A DNA stretch of 64,000 nucleotides from VBDM01 sp963699535 (GCA_963699535.1 CAVOUJ010000028.1:124001-188000), one strand, 5' to 3'. Shown: positions 52,262-62,781, numbered from the stretch's first letter. A program made the numbers and translations. Notes: generated from the letters alone by a model not told the origin.

Positions 52262-53125
52262 ATGCCGGGAACAAAAGAAATCAGGATGAAAATCCGGAGT
52301 GTGCAGAACACCCGGAAGATCACCAAGGCGATGGAGATGGTCGCCGCCTCCAAGATGAGGCGCGCGCAGGAGCGCATGCGCAACGCTCGCCCCTACGGCG
52401 AGAAGATCCGCAACGTCGCCGCGCACATCAGCCACGCCAACCCCGAGTACCGGCCTCCGTTCCTCGTCGAGCGCGACACGGTGAAAGGCATCGGCATCAT
52501 CGTCGTCAGCACCGACAAGGGCCTGTGCGGCGCGCTCAACACCAACCTGCTGCGCCTCGCGCTTGCGAAATACAAGGAGTGGGAAGCTGAGGGCGAGAAG
52601 ATCGAAGTCTGCGCGATCGGCGCCAAGGCCTTCGGCTTCATGCAGCGCCTGGGCGCGAACGTCGTCTCGCACGTCGTGCAGATCGGCGACCGGCCGCAGA
52701 TGGAAAAGCTCATCGGCGCGGTGAAAGTGATGCTCGACGCCTACACGAGCGACCGCGTCGACCGCGTCATGCTCTTCTACACGCGCTTCATCAACACCAT
52801 GAAGCAGGAGCCGGTGATGGAGCAGCTCCTGCCGCTCTCCGGCGAACGGCTCGGCTCCCCCGAGACCCTGTGGGACTACATCTACGAGCCCGAAGCGAAG
52901 GTCGTGCTCGAGCATGTGCTCACCCGCTACATCGAGACGATCATCTTCCAGGCGGTCGCCGAGAACATGGCCTCCGAGCAATCCGCGCGCATGGTTGCGA
53001 TGAAAGCGGCCTCGGACAACGCGGGGACGCTGATCGACGAGCTGACGCTCATCTACAACAAGAATCGGCAGGCGGGAATCACCAAGGAAATTTCGGAGAT
53101 CGTCGGCGGAGCGGCGGCGGTATAA
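52262..53125 (+). CDS. atpG: F0F1 ATP synthase subunit gamma
   Basis: Rotor shaft subunit of 287 residues, the usual length. The N-terminal coiled coil starts MPGTKEIRMKIRSVQNTRKI and continues TKAMEMVAASKMRRAQ. The Rossmann-like core has the conserved VVSTDKGLCGALNTNL, and the C-terminal helix is SDNAGTLIDELTLIYNKNRQ with AGITKEISEIVGGA. It is intact. Confidence 0.97.
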   Translation: MPGTKEIRMKIRSVQNTRKITKAMEMVAASKMRRAQERMRNARPYGEKIRNVAAHISHANPEYRPPFLVERDTVKGIGIIVVSTDKGLCGALNTNLLRLALAKYKEWEAEGEKIEVCAIGAKAFGFMQRLGANVVSHVVQIGDRPQMEKLIGAVKVMLDAYTSDRVDRVMLFYTRFINTMKQEPVMEQLLPLSGERLGSPETLWDYIYEPEAKVVLEHVLTRYIETIIFQAVAENMASEQSARMVAMKAASDNAGTLIDELTLIYNKNRQAGITKEISEIVGGAAAV

Positions 53126-53158
53126 CTGAATCGAATTGAATTGAACGGAAGAAATACC

Positions 53159-54595
<1,437 letters not shown>

Positions 54596-54612
54596 CCTCC
54601 TACCCTCCTCAT

Positions 54613-54685
54613 CCCCTCCTCTCTTGAGGAGGGGTGGCGCGGAGCGCCGGGGTGGTAGGGGCGCCCGCGAAGCGGGCGGGGTGGT
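54613..54685. repeat. double-hairpin intergenic repeat with extra second module
   Basis: CCCCTCCTC-TCTT-GAGGAGGGG (54613-54634), TGGCGC-GGA-GCGCC, GGGGTGGT, then a second module GCCCGC-GAA-GCGGGC (54663-54677) with GGGGTGGT. It lies between atpD and atpC. Confidence 0.85.
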
Positions 54686-54705
54686 CGGAAGCTCAGGAGA
54701 CAGAT

Positions 54706-55125
54706 ATGGCTAACACCATCCACGTCGACGTCGTCAGCGCCGAAGCGAGCATCTACTCCGGCGAGGCCGAGTTCGTCGTGCTTCCCGGCGAGGCGGGCGA
54801 GCTCGGCATCTACCCGCGCCACACGCCGCTCATCACGCGCATCAAGCCCGGCTCCGTGCGGATCAAGCCCGCGGGCGGAGGCGAGGAAGAGCTGATCTTC
54901 GTCGCCGGCGGAATCCTCGAAGTGCAGCCCCAGGTCATCACCGTGCTCGCCGACACCGCGATCCGGGGCCACGACCTCGACGAGGCCAAGGCGGCCGAAG
55001 CCTTGAGGCTCGCGCAGGAAGCGCGCGAAAAAGCCAAGGACAAGCAGGAAATCGCGACCGTCGAAGCCGAGCTCGCCTCGCTCGCGGCGCAGATCGCCGC
55101 CATCAGAAAGCTTCGCAAGCGCTAG
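54706..55125 (+). CDS. atpC: F0F1 ATP synthase subunit epsilon
   Basis: A 139-residue F1 stalk subunit and ATPase inhibitor. The beta-sandwich starts IHVDVVSAEASIYSGEAEFV, then LPGEAGELGIYPRHTPLITR and the VAGGILEVQPQVITVLAD loop. The C-terminal helical hairpin ends IRKLRKR. The ATG at 54706 has AGGAGA 5 bases upstream. It is the last gene of the operon; glmU, a common next gene in this group, is absent. Confidence 0.96.
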   Translation: MANTIHVDVVSAEASIYSGEAEFVVLPGEAGELGIYPRHTPLITRIKPGSVRIKPAGGGEEELIFVAGGILEVQPQVITVLADTAIRGHDLDEAKAAEALRLAQEAREKAKDKQEIATVEAELASLAAQIAAIRKLRKR

Positions 55126-55261
55126 GCATCGGCCGCCGGGCTGGCTGATATCCAGCTTGGCACGCGTGTTCCCCTGTAGCGAGGCGATGTCACCCCTAGC
55201 GCCGTAGGCCTGGCTGGCGTCGTCCCACGGCCGCCAAGCGCTTGACCGACTGCAGTCTCCA

Positions 55262-55290
55262 TTGTGCCTCTAGCCAGTTGAGAATACAGT
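55262..55290 (+). promoter_or_regulatory. candidate promoter of the small lipoprotein gene
   Basis: TTGTGC (55262-55267) and TACAGT (55285-55290) are 17 bases apart, about 58 bases before the ATG at 55348. The 222-base stretch after atpC holds nothing else recognisable. Confidence 0.35.
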
Positions 55291-55347
55291 ATCCGCTTGT
55301 GGGATCCGTCCAGGAAGGCTCCCACGATCCAGAAGGGGGGTTAGCAC

Positions 55348-55527
55348 ATGAATTCGATAGAGCCATCTGGGTTCGTTCGTTATGCACGCGCCGCCGCGGC
55401 CGCTTTCCTTCTGGCCGTGCTTGCCGCCTGCGGCGGCGGGGGCGGTGGGGGTGGTGGGGGCGGTGGCGGTGCTACCGCATGTATATTTAATACATCGACA
55501 TTCGATAGCTGCACCTTCGGCGCCTGA
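55348..55527 (+). CDS. tiny lipoprotein with poly-glycine linker
   Basis: A 59-residue secreted lipoprotein. The hydrophobic signal AAAAAFLLAVLAAC ends in the lipobox LAAC with the lipidated Cys at residue 27. A run of 13 glycines follows, then a short tail ATACIFNTSTFDSCTFGA with two cysteines. The poly-Gly run is coded by GGN codons. Such proteins usually carry a much longer domain after the linker, so this may be a truncated lipoprotein or a small surface peptide. A weak AGAAGGGGGG ribosome site precedes the ATG. Confidence 0.6.
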   Translation: MNSIEPSGFVRYARAAAAAFLLAVLAACGGGGGGGGGGGGGATACIFNTSTFDSCTFGA

Positions 55528-55592
55528 CCTCTTGTTGGTGCCGTAGGAGGCTGCTCTAAGCGGGCTCTTTTATCCAAGCGGAGGAGTTGAAA

Positions 55593-56141
55593 ATGAAGCG
55601 GATAAAACTAATTGGCGCTGCAATTGTTGTCATCGCGCTGTGCAGCACACCTCTCCTGGCGGGAAATATTCCAGCCTTCACTCCCTTCAACGCCGGGGAC
55701 ACCCTTAGCGCTACGACTATGAACACCCGGTTCAACGACATCCGCGCGGCGGTCAACGACAACGATACGCGGATGCCCGGCATCGAGTTCATTGATACGA
55801 ACGTGGCCTCGCCCATCACAGGCACGGAAGTCGCCGTTGCAAGCATAACTGTCACGGCGCCGGCTGCAGGCTTTTTGTTCGTAAATGCATTCGGAAACAT
55901 CGCTTGCGACGTGGCAGGGTCAGACAGAGTTGTCCTGCGGAACGACACGGACAATGTCACGGGCCTGTTTCTCACCGACGATAACGCCGCCAATGTATTC
56001 AAGCGTTATTCGGTCTCGCACGTTTTTCCCGTCACAGCCGGTTCCAAGGTGATGCAGGTGTTGTCACGCTGCACCGGCGGTACGGCGGGTACTATCAATG
56101 TCGAGAGTTTCTCGGCCATATTCCTGCCGCGTCGGCTCTAG
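55593..56141 (+). CDS. secreted protein of unknown function
   Basis: A 182-residue exported protein. The signal peptide is MKRIKLIGAAIVVIALCSTP, ending near LLAG (residue 24). The mature start NIPAFTPFNAGDTLSATTMN resembles the surface-type FxAGDxxSAxxxN motif seen before coiled-coil or jelly-roll domains in many exported proteins. The rest looks like a small beta-rich domain with two distant cysteines. GGAGGAG lies 6 bases before the ATG. Codon use is less GC-biased than in the flanking genes, which hints at a different origin or weaker expression selection. Confidence 0.6.
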   Translation: MKRIKLIGAAIVVIALCSTPLLAGNIPAFTPFNAGDTLSATTMNTRFNDIRAAVNDNDTRMPGIEFIDTNVASPITGTEVAVASITVTAPAAGFLFVNAFGNIACDVAGSDRVVLRNDTDNVTGLFLTDDNAANVFKRYSVSHVFPVTAGSKVMQVLSRCTGGTAGTINVESFSAIFLPRRL

Positions 56142-56176
56142 AGGATTCGATTCCACTCTCACCGGATTTCCGCCTG

Positions 56177-57214
56177 ATGTTCCACACACGACGCGCGGCC
56201 TCCGTATCGAGCAAGCCAAAGATTGACCTCGGCGGCCGCGTCACAGTCCTGGTAGCGGTCGCCCTTGTTGCGTCGTCTGCCTTGATCGTCGTGTGGGCGC
56301 CGTGGGACGGTCCGGACACCACTCTCCTGGAGAAAAGCAGTATTCGGGACCGAGGGCGCGAGCCGGTCTCGGGATCATCGGTTTTCCGTCATACCCAGCG
56401 CGCTGAAGAGTCAAACGAAGCGGCGTCGGCGGTCGCATCGATTCCAGCGCGGATTCGTGGCCAAGATGGCGGCGAGGCGCCGCCGACGAGACGAACCGAC
56501 ACGTTGAATGCCCTATTGGCCGCGTTGGAAAGCGCCAAGGGCGATGATGTCGCAACTGCCGTCAGGAATCTGTGGTTGTTTGCCGCCGACAAGGGCGTGC
56601 CGCAAGAGGCTCTTGCCGCGCTCGATCGAGCGGCGAGGAGTTCCGATGGATATGTCGCGTCACTCGCCGAGCGAGCGGTTCGAGATCTGCGCGAACTTCA
56701 GGCGAGAAACGGCTCGAACGCTCTTGCGGCGCGGGTCGCGTCGTCACATATCGGCCCCGCCGAACGGGGCCGCGAAGGTTCCGGACGATCCGAAAGCGCG
56801 GCAGGGAGCAGCGGTGCGACCGATGCTCGCGTAAGTGAACTCGCGGAATCGCTACAAAGCCCGGAGGTGTGGGTTCGCCATGATGCGGTAAGGTCGTTAG
56901 GAAACTACCGGACGGAAAGGGCGGCCGAGATCCTGTCCACCGCGGTGATGGATAATGATCCGTCGGTTCGTTACGCTGCCGCGGAAGCGCTGTGGCGTCG
57001 TGCCGCCGACAGCCCGCCCGTTGATCGTGAAAACATCGAGCTCCTCTTGCAGCGCGCGGCCGCCGATCCGAATCAAGACGTGTCGGCATTGGCCCAAAGA
57101 GCCTTGGCCGACTTGGCTGCACTTGCTCATATCAGGATGCCAGCGGAGGGCGGGAATCGGAAAGTGTCGGCTCAGGGAGCCAATGGCCCCCGCGTACTTT
57201 CGGGCACCGAGTGA
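56177..57214 (+). CDS. HEAT-repeat-containing membrane-anchored protein
   Basis: A 345-residue protein with one N-terminal transmembrane segment (about residues 21-40, VTVLVAVALVASSALIVVWA). A long low-complexity linker follows, then HEAT/PBS-lyase-like repeats at about 215-325. A clear repeat unit is PEVWVRHDAVRSLGNYRTER, then DPSVRYAAAEALWRRA and NQDVSALAQRALADL. It probably acts as a protein-binding scaffold facing the periplasm. No ribosome site is obvious before the ATG, so the exact start is uncertain. Partner and role are unknown. Confidence 0.6.
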   Translation: MFHTRRAASVSSKPKIDLGGRVTVLVAVALVASSALIVVWAPWDGPDTTLLEKSSIRDRGREPVSGSSVFRHTQRAEESNEAASAVASIPARIRGQDGGEAPPTRRTDTLNALLAALESAKGDDVATAVRNLWLFAADKGVPQEALAALDRAARSSDGYVASLAERAVRDLRELQARNGSNALAARVASSHIGPAERGREGSGRSESAAGSSGATDARVSELAESLQSPEVWVRHDAVRSLGNYRTERAAEILSTAVMDNDPSVRYAAAEALWRRAADSPPVDRENIELLLQRAAADPNQDVSALAQRALADLAALAHIRMPAEGGNRKVSAQGANGPRVLSGTE

Positions 57215-57245
57215 GGCTGCGCTGAGGGCAGGCCCGCCAGCCTGC

Positions 57246-57545
57246 CTAGACGATCCGCTCCAGCGGCATCTGGAACAGCCGGATGCGGTCGGCGGGCCGT
57301 GTGATCTCCCGGTTCGCTCCCTCGATTCCGCGTATCAGGCTCTCGAGCGCAGCCTCGTCCCTGAAGGCGATCATCAGCACCGTGTTGGTGCTGCCATAGG
57401 CTCCGGTCCCCAGATGCGGCTCGGTGCCCTGCCCCTTCCCCTTGGCGTTGTCCCAGCTCGTGTAGTAGTCGATCCCGCAATCGGCGAGGACCTGCATTGC
57501 GCGGTCGGTGAAGTAGCTGTTGAACACCATGAATGTCATCTTCAC
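57246..57545 (-). CDS. PII-like transporter-associated protein
   Basis: A 99-residue protein resembling the PG0541-type PII-like family: MVFNSYFTDRAMQVLADCGI at the start, the middle GKGQGTEPHLGTGAYGSTNT and FRDEAALESLIRGIEGANRE, ending in FQMPLERIV. PII-like folds bind nucleotides and often regulate membrane transporters. Here the gene is alone on the minus strand, close to two Bug-protein genes, with no transporter directly attached. Family assignment is from pattern resemblance only. Confidence 0.55.
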   Translation of the reverse strand: MKMTFMVFNSYFTDRAMQVLADCGIDYYTSWDNAKGKGQGTEPHLGTGAYGSTNTVLMIAFRDEAALESLIRGIEGANREITRPADRIRLFQMPLERIV

Positions 57546-57689
57546 GGCGCGTCTCGCTTCCTGTGTTGCGGTGCCTTGGACTGTAGCGGCGGCCCGGATT
57601 CAGGTCAATGAGAACGGGAAGCTGCTCCGAATGACACTCCGTTAATGCTATTCTTTCGCCGTCCGCGAGTCACTCCAGGGAACCCGAAG

Positions 57690-58659
57690 ATGCTCTCCAG
57701 AATGTTCGTCCTGCTCACCGTGATGGCGGCGGCTCTCCCGTCCGCGGCGTGGGCCCAAGCCTATCCGTCCAAACCCGTTCGCGTGGTCGTCACCTTCCCG
57801 CCCGGAGGCACGCCCGACATCTACGGGCGGGTCATGGCTGCCGAGCTCCAGAAGATCTGGAATCAGCCGGTGGTGGTGGAGAACCGCACCGGGGCGAGCG
57901 GCAGCATCGGCACCGATCTGGTCGCGAAGGCTGCGCCCGACGGCTACACCCTGCTGTTCGCGGCGGACGCGACCATCACGGTGATCCCCGCACCTGCTGA
58001 CCAAGCTTCCCTACGACCCGGTGCGCGATTTCGCGCCCGTGGTCAACGTCGCCGCGGGCCCCTTCGTGCTGCTCGCGCACCCTTCGTTCCCGGCCAACAA
58101 CGTGAAAGAGCTGATCGCGCAGGTGCGCTCGCAGCCGGGGAAGATCAGCTACGCCTCCTCCGGCGCCGGGAGCCAGCAGCATCTCGCAATGGAATCGATC
58201 CGCACCATGGCCGGCAACATGGACATGATCCACGTGCCTTACAAGGGCTTCGGCCAGGGCGTCGCGGACGTGCTCGCCAACCAGGTGCCGCTCATCTTCG
58301 GAGGCATCACCGCCTCCATCCAGCTCACGCGCGGCGGCAAGGTCAAGGCGCTCGGCGTCACCGGCCCCAAGCGCGCCAAGGCCCTGCCCGGCGTCCCCGC
58401 CATCGCCGAAACCCTGCCCGGCTTCGACATCACCGCGTGGTATGGATTCATGGCGCCCGCCGGCACGCCGCGCGAGATCGTGAAGAAGATCCACGACGAT
58501 TCGGTCGCCGTCATACGCCGGCCGGATTTCCTCGAGCGCCTGGACCGGGACGGCATCGAGCCGGTGGCAAACTCGCCCGAGGAATTCGCCGCGCAGATCA
58601 AGACCGATCTCGCAAGATGGGCCAAGGTCGTCAAGGCGGCCGGAGCGAAGCTCGATTAA
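57690..58659 (+). CDS. Bug/TctC family periplasmic solute-binding protein (frame interrupted)
   Basis: Third Bug protein, about 322 residues. The ATG at 57690 gives a signal peptide ending SAAWAQA. Motifs are TFPPGGTPDIYGR, VVENRTGASGSIG, APDGYTLLF and, after the break, YASSGAGSQQHLAMES and VPYKGFGQG. One surplus C at 57986-57989 (ATCCCCGCAC for ATCCCGCAC) shifts the frame before HLLTKLPYDPVRDFAPVV. A double-hairpin repeat follows. It is next to a fourth Bug gene in the same direction. Confidence 0.88.
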
Positions 58660-58677
58660 AATTCATCCCCTCCATAT

Positions 58678-58753
58678 CCCCTCCTCATCTCGAGGAGGGG
58701 TGCCCGCGCAGCGGGCGGGGTGGTGGAGGGGTAGCGCGAAGCGCCGGGGTGGT
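58678..58753. repeat. double-hairpin intergenic repeat with extra second module
   Basis: CCCCTCCTC-ATCTC-GAGGAGGGG (58678-58700), TGCCCGC-GCA-GCGGGC (58701-58716) and GGGGTGGT. A partial module GTAGCGC-GAA-GCGCC with GGGGTGGT follows, between two Bug genes. Confidence 0.85.
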
Positions 58754-58774
58754 CGGGAGTAGAGGAGACACCAG

Positions 58775-59746
58775 ATGACAAAACTCGCAATTTTCTCTGC
58801 GACTCTGATCCTTTTCGCGTCGCCCGCGCTCGCGCAGGACCCCGCGGCGGGCTATCCCTCGAAGCCGATCCGCATCTACGGCCAGGGCACGGGGAGCACC
58901 GCCGACTACCTCTCGCGCTACATCGCGGCGAAGCTCACCGAGCGCTGGGGACAGCCGGTGATCGTCGACAGCCGCTCGGGGGCGGGCGGCACGATCCCCA
59001 CCGACGCGGTCGCCAAGTCGGCGCCCGACGGCTACAACATGGTGATGGGCCACGCCGGGCCGTTCGTCTCCGCGGTGACGCTCTACGCGAAGACCCTGCC
59101 CTACGATCCCATCAAGGATTTCGAGCCGGTCACGCTGGTCGCGACCGGCGTCACCGTGCTCGTCACCAATCTCAACGTGCCCGTGTCGAACGCCAAGGAG
59201 CTGATCGCGCTCGCCAAGGAGAAACGCACTCTGACCTACGGCTCGGCCGGCAACGGCACGATCAGCCATCTCACCGGCGAGCTCCTGAAGAGCGTCACCG
59301 GCGCCCCGCTCGAGCACATTCCCTACAAGAGCGCGGGCAACGCGCTCACCGCGGTGCTCGCCGGCGAAGTGCAGGTGTCGTTCCTGTCGCCTCTCACCGC
59401 GCACAGCCAGCTGAAAGGCGGGAAGCTGAAGGCGCTCGCGGTGTCGAGCGCGACGCGATTCCCGAGCGTCCCGGAAATCCCCAGCGCCGCCGAAGCCGGC
59501 ATCCCGGGCATGGAAGCGAAGCTCTGGTTCGGATTGTTCGCCGCCGCGAAAACGCCGCGGCCGATCGTGATGAAGCTGAACCGCGAGATCGGCGACATCC
59601 TGCGCAATCCCGAAACCAAGGAGGCGATACTCAAGCAGGGCATCGAGACCACGCCCTCGACCCCCGAGGAGCTGGGCGCATGGGTGAAGAGCGAGCTTGC
59701 GCGCTGGACGCCGATCATCCAGGCGACGGGAATCAAGGCCGATTGA
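58775..59746 (+). CDS. Bug/TctC family periplasmic solute-binding protein
   Basis: Intact 323-residue Bug protein. The signal peptide is about 1-21 (FASPALAQ). The first ligand loop reads GQGTGSTADYLSRY in place of PPGGS-D, a clear departure that suggests a different ligand. The other segments, SRSGAGGTIPTDA, APDGYNMVM, YGSAGNGTISHLTGE and IPYKSAGNAL, are normal. GAGGAGA precedes the ATG. It is followed after 53 bases by a BamE-like gene. Confidence 0.92.
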   Translation: MTKLAIFSATLILFASPALAQDPAAGYPSKPIRIYGQGTGSTADYLSRYIAAKLTERWGQPVIVDSRSGAGGTIPTDAVAKSAPDGYNMVMGHAGPFVSAVTLYAKTLPYDPIKDFEPVTLVATGVTVLVTNLNVPVSNAKELIALAKEKRTLTYGSAGNGTISHLTGELLKSVTGAPLEHIPYKSAGNALTAVLAGEVQVSFLSPLTAHSQLKGGKLKALAVSSATRFPSVPEIPSAAEAGIPGMEAKLWFGLFAAAKTPRPIVMKLNREIGDILRNPETKEAILKQGIETTPSTPEELGAWVKSELARWTPIIQATGIKAD

Positions 59747-59799
59747 GGGCCGGTATTGGAAGCAACCTGAAAATCAACCAACGAGAAGGAGATCGAAAA

Positions 59800-60330
59800 A
59801 TGAAAGCACGTTCAGCAATCCTTGCAGCGATCCTCGCATTCGCGGGAGCGAGCGCCGCATTCGCCCAGAGCAAGCTCTATACCGCGTGCAACTTCTGGTA
59901 CGAGAAGCCGGACAGGCTGTACTCGACCGGCTACCAGAAGGGCGCGATGATTCCTGCGGGGAGCGAAGTCACCGACGTCAAGCGCTCCTCCAGGAAGCTC
60001 GAGTTCACGAGCGGGGGCACCAAGTACTCGGTCGAATTCATATCGAAGCACAATCCCGGTGTGACCCCGGATCAGTGGATGGACCGCGTCCTGACCCCGA
60101 AGAATTTCGCCGCGCTCACCAGTGGCATGACCGCTGCGGAGATCAAGGCGATCAAGGAAGGGAAAATTCAGAACGGCATGTCCAAGAAAGCGGTCCTCGT
60201 CAGCGCCGGCTATCCTCCCGAGACCGGCACGCCGTCGACCGACTCCGATACGTGGAAGTACTGGCGGGATCGCTTCCGGAACTACGTCGTGCAATTCAGC
60301 AACGGAAAGGTCTCGAACAGCGGGCAGTGA
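59800..60330 (+). CDS. exported protein with SmpA/OmlA (BamE)-like C-terminal domain
   Basis: A 176-residue protein with a signal peptide (MKARSAILAAILAFAGASAA, cleavage near AFAQ). The C-terminal third has the BamE-like pattern GMSKKAVLVSAGYPPETGTP, then DTWKYWRDRFRNYVVQFSNGKVSN. No lipobox is present, so it is not a standard BamE. The middle part TDVKRSSRKLEFTSGG may be an SH3-like region. Its role is unknown; envelope location is likely. Confidence 0.7.
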   Translation: MKARSAILAAILAFAGASAAFAQSKLYTACNFWYEKPDRLYSTGYQKGAMIPAGSEVTDVKRSSRKLEFTSGGTKYSVEFISKHNPGVTPDQWMDRVLTPKNFAALTSGMTAAEIKAIKEGKIQNGMSKKAVLVSAGYPPETGTPSTDSDTWKYWRDRFRNYVVQFSNGKVSNSGQ

Positions 60331-60381
60331 AGCGACGCATCGCCGAAACACGCGCGGCCGGGCTGTTCTCCTCGGGTATCG

Positions 60382-61370
60382 ATGAAATACCGCAAGCTCG
60401 GGGCGAACGGCCCGACGGTCTCCGCGATCGGCCTGGGCGCGGGGAGCGCCACCACCCACTTCGGCGAGCGCGACGACGACGTGCAGATCGCGACCGTGCA
60501 CCGCGCGATCGACCTCGGCGTCACGCTCTTCGACACCGCCGACCGCTACATGCAGGGGCGCCACGAGCGCATGCTCGGCCGCGCGCTCGATCGGCCGCCG
60601 CGACAAGGTCGTCGTCTGCTCCAAGTTCGGCAACATCGACAAGCCCGACGGCACCAAGGCCTACAACGGCCGCCCCGAGTACGTGCGCTCGGCCTGCGAG
60701 GCGAGCCTTGAAGCAGCTCGGGCTGGACACCATCGACCTCTATTACCTCCACCGCATCGACCCGGATGTGCCGATCGAGGAGACGGTGGGCGCGATGGCG
60801 GGCCTGGTGAAGGCGGGCAAGGTGCGGTATCTCGGGACTTTCCGAAGCGGGCCCGAATTCGCTTGAAGCGCGCATGCAAGATTCATCCGATCACGGCGCT
60901 GCAGACCGAGTATTCGCTGTGGGCGCGCGACGTCGAGGACGCGATCCTGCCGGCATGCCGGGAACTGGGCATCGGCTTCGTCGCCTACTCGCCGCTCGGC
61001 CGCGGCCTCCTCACGGGCACGGTCAGGAAGATCGAGGACATCGCCCCGCACGATCACCGGCGCAAGCAGCCGCGCTTCCGCGCCGGCAATTTCCAGAAGA
61101 ATCTCGAGCTGATCAAGCCGCTCGAGCACATCGCCGCGAAGCGCGGCGTCGCGCCCGCGCAGGTCGCGCTCGCGTGGCTGCTCTCGCGCGGCGAGGACGT
61201 CGTCCCGATTCCCGGGAACGAAGCAGACGAAATGGCTCGAGCAGAACGTCGCCGCGGTCGATCTTGCCCTCGACCCGGGCGAAATCGAGACGCTCTCCGC
61301 CGCGTTCAGGCCCGGCGCGAGGGCGGGCGAGCGCTACGACCCGGGATATTTCGTCACGCTTGGAGCGTAA
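60382..61370 (+). CDS. aldo/keto reductase (frame interrupted)
   Basis: NADPH-type aldo/keto reductase of about 328 residues when repaired. The TIM-barrel motifs are MKYRKLGANGPTVSAIGLGA, LFDTADRY with the catalytic Tyr after the Asp, KQLGLDTIDLYYLHRIDPDV, PITALQTEYSLW and AYSPLGRGLLTG. Five single-base gains break it, near 60595, 60708, 60835, 60863 and 61218. Two are CTTGAAG where CTGAAG keeps frame. Removing them restores every family motif through VAAVDLALDPGEIETL. The gene is therefore probably intact in the organism. The substrate is unknown. Confidence 0.82.
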
Positions 61371-61373
61371 GGG

Positions 61374-61490
61374 ACCACCCCGCCGGCTTCGCCGGCACCC
61401 CTCCTCAAGAGAGGAGGGGATTGGCGACGAAGGCCAAAGTATTCATCCCCTCCTTTCCAAGGAGGGGTGGCGCGAAGCGCCGGGGTGGTT
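61374..61490. repeat. double-hairpin intergenic repeat, inverted pair
   Basis: Reverse copy: ACCACCCC, GCCGGC-TTC-GCCGGC, CCCCTCCTC-AAGA-GAGGAGGGG (61374-61419). Forward copy: CCCCTCCTT-TCC-AAGGAGGGG, TGGCGC-GAA-GCGCC, GGGGTGGTT (61447-61490). It lies between the aldo/keto reductase and the alpha/beta hydrolase. Confidence 0.85.
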
Positions 61491-61514
61491 GGAAGTTAGA
61501 ATAAGGAGCAACAC

Positions 61515-62631
61515 ATGTCTGCCGTCTTCAAGTCCACGTCCGAAAAAGACCCGCGCGTCGAGGCCGCGATCTCGCACTGGGCGCCGCGCTTCGTCGCGAA
61601 CGGGGTGCCGCTCGCCGATTTCCAGGAAGTGACGGCGTCGATCGCGCGCTGGGAGGACTGGTGCGCGGCGTGGTCCGCGCGCGCCGCGATCCACGCTGAC
61701 CTCGGCAACAAGGCGCTCGCCGGCGGGCACACGATTTCCGCGGGCGAGCACTTCACGCGCGCGGCGGTGTGCTACCACTTCGGCAAGTTCCTTTTCGTGA
61801 ACGACATGGCGCAGATGCGCGAGGCGCACCGGCGCGCGGTCGAATGCCGCAACAAGGCGCTGCCCTACCTTCAGCCGCCCGGCGAGCGCGTCGCGATCGA
61901 CTACGAAGGCAAGAAGCTCTACGGCAATCTGCGGAAGCCCGCCACGGCGCAGCCGTCCAATGCGGCCGCCAAGCCGCCCATCGTCGTGATGTGCATGGGC
62001 CTCGACTCGGCGAAGGAGGAGATGGACGACTACGAGAACCGGTTCCTCAAGCGCGGGCTCGCGACCCTGTCGTTCGACGGGCCCGGGCAGGGCGAGGCCG
62101 AGTACGATTTCGCGGTGTGCCCGGAGTACGAGCGCCCGGTCAAGGCGGTGTTCGACTTCCTCGAGACGCGCACCGACGTGGATTGCGCGCGCGCCGGCAT
62201 CTGGGGCGTGTCGCTCGGCGGCTACTACGCGCCGCGCGCCGCGGCCTTCGAGACGCCGCATCAAGGCCTGCGTGGCGCTCTCGGGCCCGTTCCAGCGATC
62301 CGCCGATTTCACCGGCCGCCCGCAGATGAACGTCGAGGCCTTCCGCGTGCGCTCCAAGAGCGCGAACCTCGAGGAGGCCGGGAAGGTCGCGCTGCGCTTC
62401 TCGCTCGCCGAGTGCGCCAAGAACATCACCTGCCCGATCTACATCGTCGCGGGAACGAAGGACCGCCTGACGCCGCACACGCAGGCCGAGAAGCTCGCCG
62501 CTTCGGTTTCGGGCCCCTGCGTGCTCTCGGTGATCGAGGGCGGCAACCACGTCGTCAACAACCTCTGGTACCGCTACCGCGACCAGACCGCCGACTGGAT
62601 GGCGGTGCAGCTCGGCGTCGCGAAGCGCTGA
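61515..62631 (+). CDS. alpha/beta hydrolase, dihydropseudooxynicotine-hydrolase/FrsA-like (frame interrupted)
   Basis: About 371 residues: an N-terminal helical cap (about 1-135, GEHFTRAAVCYHFGKFLF) followed by an alpha/beta hydrolase core. The nucleophile is Ser in GIWGVSLGGYYAPR, the oxyanion region GPGQGEAEYDF precedes it, the acid is probably Asp in VAGTKDRLTPH and the base is His in EGGNHVVNN. This layout matches 2,6-dihydropseudooxynicotine hydrolase and FrsA relatives, which cleave C-C or C-O bonds. One surplus base at 62256-62257 (ACGCCGCATC for ACGCGCATC) shifts the frame just after the nucleophile region. Two repeats follow. Confidence 0.82.
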
Positions 62632-62661
62632 GAGGCAGGGCCGGGGCTGGATGACGTTCTT

Positions 62662-62774
62662 CCCCTCCTCTTCTTGAGGAGGGGTGCCGGCGAAGCCGGC
62701 GGGGTGGTGGTGGCGGAGTGACCGATCCCCTCCTTTCTTAAGGAGGGGGTCGCCCGCGAAGCGGGCGGGGTGGT
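62662..62774. repeat. double-hairpin intergenic repeat, two direct copies
   Basis: Copy 1: CCCCTCCTC-TTCTT-GAGGAGGGG, TGCCGGC-GAA-GCCGGC, GGGGTGGT (62662-62708). Copy 2: CCCCTCCTT-TCTT-AAGGAGGGG, GCCCGC-GAA-GCGGGC, GGGGTGGT (62727-62774). They lie between convergent hydrolase and YqgE-like genes. Confidence 0.85.
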
Positions 62775-62781
62775 CGAGGGC

